Source: Acidimicrobiales bacterium (GTDB lineage: Bacteria > Actinomycetota > Acidimicrobiia > Acidimicrobiales > Iamiaceae). Taken from it: a DNA stretch of 8,144 bases. Positions 5,495 through 8,144 of this stretch are shown one piece after another (position 1 is the first letter of the stretch; each line of letters opens with the position of its first letter). The notes beneath the pieces are model-generated. The model was not told where the DNA came from and did no database searches. It saw only the letters and a list, made by a program, of their open reading frames with translations. The position numbers and the translations under genes were made by a program. The stretch is from the NCBI GenBank assembly GCA_020439605.1, contig JAGQSI010000079.1, positions 1-8,144 of the forward strand, written 5' to 3'.

Positions 5495-6520
5495 TCAGTC
5501 GTTCTTGTGAAGGTCGGAGTTCAGCGAACCCCAGTCAACGGTTTCAGACAATGCCTCTACAGCACCGCTCAAGGAGTTACGTCGAAACAGGAGGTCACTT
5601 CGTCCCGATAGCTCACGGGCTTTCACTACCGAACCATCTGGCAAGGTGACCCGGGTTCCAGCAGTCAGATAGAGACCGGCTTCCACTGTGCAGCGATCAC
5701 CGAGCGAGATCCCGAGTCCGGCGTTGGCCCCAATAAGACAGCCTTCTCCAATCGAGATCATCTCCTTGCCGCCACCCGACAACGTGCCCATGATGGATGC
5801 TCCTCCACCGATATCAGAACCGGCCCCGACGATGATCCCGTTGGAGATTCGACCTTCGACCATGGATTCGCCAAGTGTTCCGCCATTGAAATTGCAGAAA
5901 CCCTCGTGCATAACGGTGGTGCCCTCGGCGAGATGCGCACCCAGACGGACACGATCTGCGTCTGCGATACGCACACCAGTTGGCACTACGTAGTCCACCA
6001 TCCGAGGGAACTTGTCCACCCCATAGACGGTGACCTGATGGCCGGCGACTTTTAGCCGCATGCGGGTTTGTTCGAAATCTTCGACCGCGCACGGACCGAA
6101 GTTTGTCCAGACAACATTGGACAACAGTCCGAACATGCCATCAAGGTTTGCTCCACGCGGCTTCACCAACCGGTGCGACAGCAGGTGAAGTCGAAGCCAC
6201 ACGTCATGGGGATCAACCGGAGCATCGGCTAGGTCGCCTATGAAAGTAACCACTACGGCGCGGCGGACTCGGCGCAACTCGTCCGATGATGTCAACGAAT
6301 CGAGGTTCACCCTCAGGGCATCCAAACCCTGTCGACGGTTGAGCTCATAGGAACCACTGCCAGAGCTGTGGCCAACCTCTTCGGCCAAACGAAGCATCCC
6401 TTCTGTGGAACCGAGCAGCGGTTGGGGATACCAGGTGTCGAGGACCTTGGCGTTTGCGTCAAAAGTGGCTATGCCAACTCCCCATGCGGGGCGGATTTCA
6501 GTGGATGCAGAGTCAGTCAC
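5495..6520 (-). CDS. dapD: 2,3,4,5-tetrahydropyridine-2,6-dicarboxylate N-succinyltransferase, actinobacterial type
   Basis: The 341-residue product transfers succinyl from succinyl-CoA to tetrahydrodipicolinate, the committing step of the succinylase branch. Residues 1-165 form the N-terminal alpha/beta domain. Residues about 180-300 are a left-handed beta-helix of hexapeptide turns ([54 protein letters not shown]). Glu206 in [14 protein letters not shown] sits where the mycobacterial enzyme's proposed catalytic Glu lies, and the [16 protein letters not shown] stretch is a strong signature of the actinobacterial form. It is slightly longer than the mycobacterial protein (about 317 residues). 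The start is GTG at 6520: an in-frame TGA (the hflX stop) lies 24 nt upstream with no ATG between them. The ribosome binding site is weak. Active sites in this family form between subunits of a trimer. Confidence 0.95.
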   Translation of the reverse strand: MTDSASTEIRPAWGVGIATFDANAKVLDTWYPQPLLGSTEGMLRLAEEVGHSSGSGSYELNRRQGLDALRVNLDSLTSSDELRRVRRAVVVTFIGDLADAPVDPHDVWLRLHLLSHRLVKPRGANLDGMFGLLSNVVWTNFGPCAVEDFEQTRMRLKVAGHQVTVYGVDKFPRMVDYVVPTGVRIADADRVRLGAHLAEGTTVMHEGFCNFNGGTLGESMVEGRISNGIIVGAGSDIGGGASIMGTLSGGGKEMISIGEGCLIGANAGLGISLGDRCTVEAGLYLTAGTRVTLPDGSVVKARELSGRSDLLFRRNSLSGAVEALSETVDWGSLNSDLHKND

Positions 6521-6544
6521 GCCTGCAACCGTAGGCGAATCTGC

Positions 6545-7972
6545 TCAGGCAACCTGCCAAGCGCTCAGCTTGGCCGAGGCTGCTTCGTCGAGGCGAGCGG
6601 TTAGTTCCATGCCAGCATCGCCAACTCTTTCCGTGAGGACCTCCCCTTCGCGGTGGACCTCGGCGAGTACATCACCACGGTCGAATGGGATGAGCAGATC
6701 CACCACGATCGTCTGAATACGAAGTCGATCGCCGATGGTTGCGAGAAGTACATCTATGCCCTCGCCGCTCAAAGCAGAGATCGCAACCGACCCATCAAAA
6801 CTGCGTCGCAGTTTCGCTGCCTCTTGGACATCGGTGCGATCGGCCTTGTTGAAACAGATCAACTCGGGCACCTCCCCGGCACCAATCTCGCCCAGGACTT
6901 CACGCACAGCGTCGATGTGGGCTTCAACATCTGGACCCGAGCCATCAACTACATGAACGAGCAGGTCTGCTTCGGCGGCCACGCGCAGGGTTGATTTGAA
7001 CGACTCGACAAGTTGGTGGGGAAGCTTGCGAACGAATCCGACGGTGTCAGACATGAGCACCGCCTCGCCACCGGGAAGCTGAAGTCGACGCGTTGTGGCG
7101 TCGAGAGTGGCGAAAAGCCGGTCCTCGACCAATACTCCAGCACCGCTTAGGCGATTCAACAATGTGGACTTGCCAGCGTTGGTGTATCCCACAATGGTCA
7201 CCCGAGCAGCTCTGCTCTTGCTTCTGCGCTTGTGTTGAGTGTCTCGGGCGTGATCCATTGCACGCAGTTCTGCTTCGAGCTTGTGGATCCGACGAGAGAT
7301 GCGACGACGGTCTGTCTCGAGCTGGGTTTCACCGGGACCGCGAGATCCAACTCTGGCTCCGCCACCTGCCGACATGGCGCCGGCCTGTTGGGACAAGCCT
7401 TGGCCCTTGCCTCGCAGACGCGGCTGCAAATAGCGCAGTTGTGCCAGCTCGACCTGGGCCCGGCCCTCCACCGAGCTGGCGTTCTGAGCGAAAATGTCGA
7501 GAATCACCGCGGTTCGATCGAGTGCAGTACGACCAAGGAGCTTCTCCAGGTTTCTCTGCTGAGCTGGGGTCAGGTCATCGTCGAAAACAACCGTATCCAC
7601 GTCGAGGGCCTCTGAAAGTTCCTTGAGTTCGCCCACCTTGCCCTTACCTAGATAGGTGGCGGGATCGGGAGCCGAGCGGCGCTGGACAACGCGACCAACC
7701 ACGTCTGCCCCAGCGGTGTCTACCAGTAGCGCCAACTCGTTAAGGTCCACCTCTGTGCGTTCGGGATCCTCGCCGCCGAGCGTCACGCCAACGATGATGA
7801 TGCGCTCACGAAATGTGCGCTCGATGAGCCCGCCGCTGGCCCCGCCGAACTCGCCGAACGCTCCGCGGTGACTTTCGAACTCATCATTGTCGAGTTCTTC
7901 CATGAACTCTTCGTCGCTCAGTTCCTGGATCGCCTCGGTTCCGTTATCGGAATACTCAGAATCTTCTGTCAC
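6545..7972 (-). CDS. hflX: HflX, ribosome-associated GTPase
   Basis: The 475-residue product is an HflX/Obg-superfamily GTPase; in other bacteria HflX binds the large ribosomal subunit and splits stalled or stress-inactivated 70S ribosomes. Residues 1-50 are an acidic extension (15 Asp/Glu in the first 33). Residues about 57-200 are the HflX N-domain (YLGKGKVGELKEL, then LTPAQQRNLEK, ILDIFAQNA, EGRAQVELAQL). The Gly-rich GGGARVGSRGPGETQLETD (203-221) leads to a helical linker. The G domain follows: G1 GYTNAGKST (262-270), G2 FATLDATTRR, G3 DTVGF (309-313), G4 NKAD (375-378), G5 SALSGEG (399-405), and a C-terminal domain to 475. All GTP-binding motifs are intact. The GTG start overlaps the dapF stop as GTGA (7969-7972). 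Clustering with dapF and lexA is also seen in mycobacteria, so this is conserved gene order. Confidence 0.96.
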   Translation of the reverse strand: MTEDSEYSDNGTEAIQELSDEEFMEELDNDEFESHRGAFGEFGGASGGLIERTFRERIIIVGVTLGGEDPERTEVDLNELALLVDTAGADVVGRVVQRRSAPDPATYLGKGKVGELKELSEALDVDTVVFDDDLTPAQQRNLEKLLGRTALDRTAVILDIFAQNASSVEGRAQVELAQLRYLQPRLRGKGQGLSQQAGAMSAGGGARVGSRGPGETQLETDRRRISRRIHKLEAELRAMDHARDTQHKRRSKSRAARVTIVGYTNAGKSTLLNRLSGAGVLVEDRLFATLDATTRRLQLPGGEAVLMSDTVGFVRKLPHQLVESFKSTLRVAAEADLLVHVVDGSGPDVEAHIDAVREVLGEIGAGEVPELICFNKADRTDVQEAAKLRRSFDGSVAISALSGEGIDVLLATIGDRLRIQTIVVDLLIPFDRGDVLAEVHREGEVLTERVGDAGMELTARLDEAASAKLSAWQVA

Positions 7973-8144
7973 GCGGTCACCACTATCCCTGCGATAAAGG
8001 TCGATGGGCCTCGAAGGATCATCGGATCACCCACCAATACCTGTACGTCTCCGCCTGGCATGTGCACGGTCACGTTCTCACCCACAAGCCCCCAGTCGTT
8101 AGCTGCCTTGGAGATTGCGGTTGCACCGGTGCCACAGGCTTCGG
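7969..8144 (-). CDS. dapF: Diaminopimelate epimerase, C-terminal end (partial)
   Basis: Only the last 57 codons and stop are inside the window. The fragment begins EACGTGATA, which holds one of the two catalytic cysteines of the family (the one in the ACGTG loop that also binds substrate), and continues with a strand-rich end (VTVHMPGGDVQV, ILRGPSTFIAGIV) typical of DapF. The enzyme interconverts LL- and meso-diaminopimelate, the step after DapE, for peptidoglycan and lysine. The TGA overlaps the hflX GTG by two bases, in a 4-bp GTGA junction. The N-terminal domain and other catalytic Cys lie to the right of the window. Confidence 0.93.
   Translation of the reverse strand, partial: EACGTGATAISKAANDWGLVGENVTVHMPGGDVQVLVGDPMILRGPSTFIAGIVVTA

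Noticed and set aside
4853..5611. A 252-codon plus-strand open frame opposite dapC.
   Set aside because: It is the shadow of dapC, which has all its cofactor-binding residues; the shadow translation is Arg-rich and has no domain.
7093..7626. A 177-codon plus-strand open frame opposite hflX.
   Set aside because: hflX on the other strand is unambiguous; the opposite translation is Cys/Trp/Arg-rich noise.

Overview
The window looks like chromosomal DNA from a mid-to-high-GC actinobacterium, possibly of the Acidimicrobiia or a related lineage; the placement is inference. The reasons are: a LexA operator set of the CGAAC-N4-GTTCG type used by Actinobacteria and Firmicutes; an actinobacterial-type DapD and DapC; a thioredoxin-fold protein of the mycothiol-dependent nitroreductase (Rv2466c-like) type; many GTG starts; and the neighbourhood lexA / hflX / dapF, which is also found close together in mycobacteria. 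No mobile element, CRISPR array, tRNA or rRNA was seen.

Layout. Positions 1-171 (minus) hold the 5' end of an unidentified gene with an N-terminal membrane segment, cut by the window edge. Positions 172-389 are a divergent control region with four LexA-operator-like sites, one of them at the heart of a 28-bp palindrome. lexA (390-1022, plus) follows, and two bases later a DsbA-like thiol oxidoreductase gene (1025-1654, plus), probably in the same transcript. Everything from 1617 to the right edge lies on the minus strand and reads right to left: dapF (3' end only), hflX, dapD, dapC, a two-TM proline-rich membrane protein, dapE, and an unknown 249-codon gene. These seven genes are packed with gaps of 24 nt or less and two 4-bp GTGA overlaps, so they are very likely one operon whose promoter lies outside the window. 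The plus and minus transcription units converge and overlap by 38 bp at 1617-1654, with a strong hairpin just beyond.

How the genes work together. DapD, DapC, DapE and DapF carry out four consecutive steps of the succinylase branch from tetrahydrodipicolinate to meso-diaminopimelate, the peptidoglycan cross-linking amino acid and lysine precursor. HflX, a ribosome-associated GTPase, is embedded in the same unit. The two genes of unknown function inside the run (3429-4367 and 1617-2366) are its most interesting members: one is a membrane protein with an external beta-rich domain and a Pro/Gly/Tyr-rich tail, translationally coupled to dapE; the other is a soluble Trp-rich protein. On the left, LexA and the divergent membrane gene form an SOS control locus. 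The arrangement is like lexA beside a LysM-type division inhibitor (yneA, Rv2719c, divS) in other Gram-positive bacteria, but the informative part of the divergent protein is outside the window.
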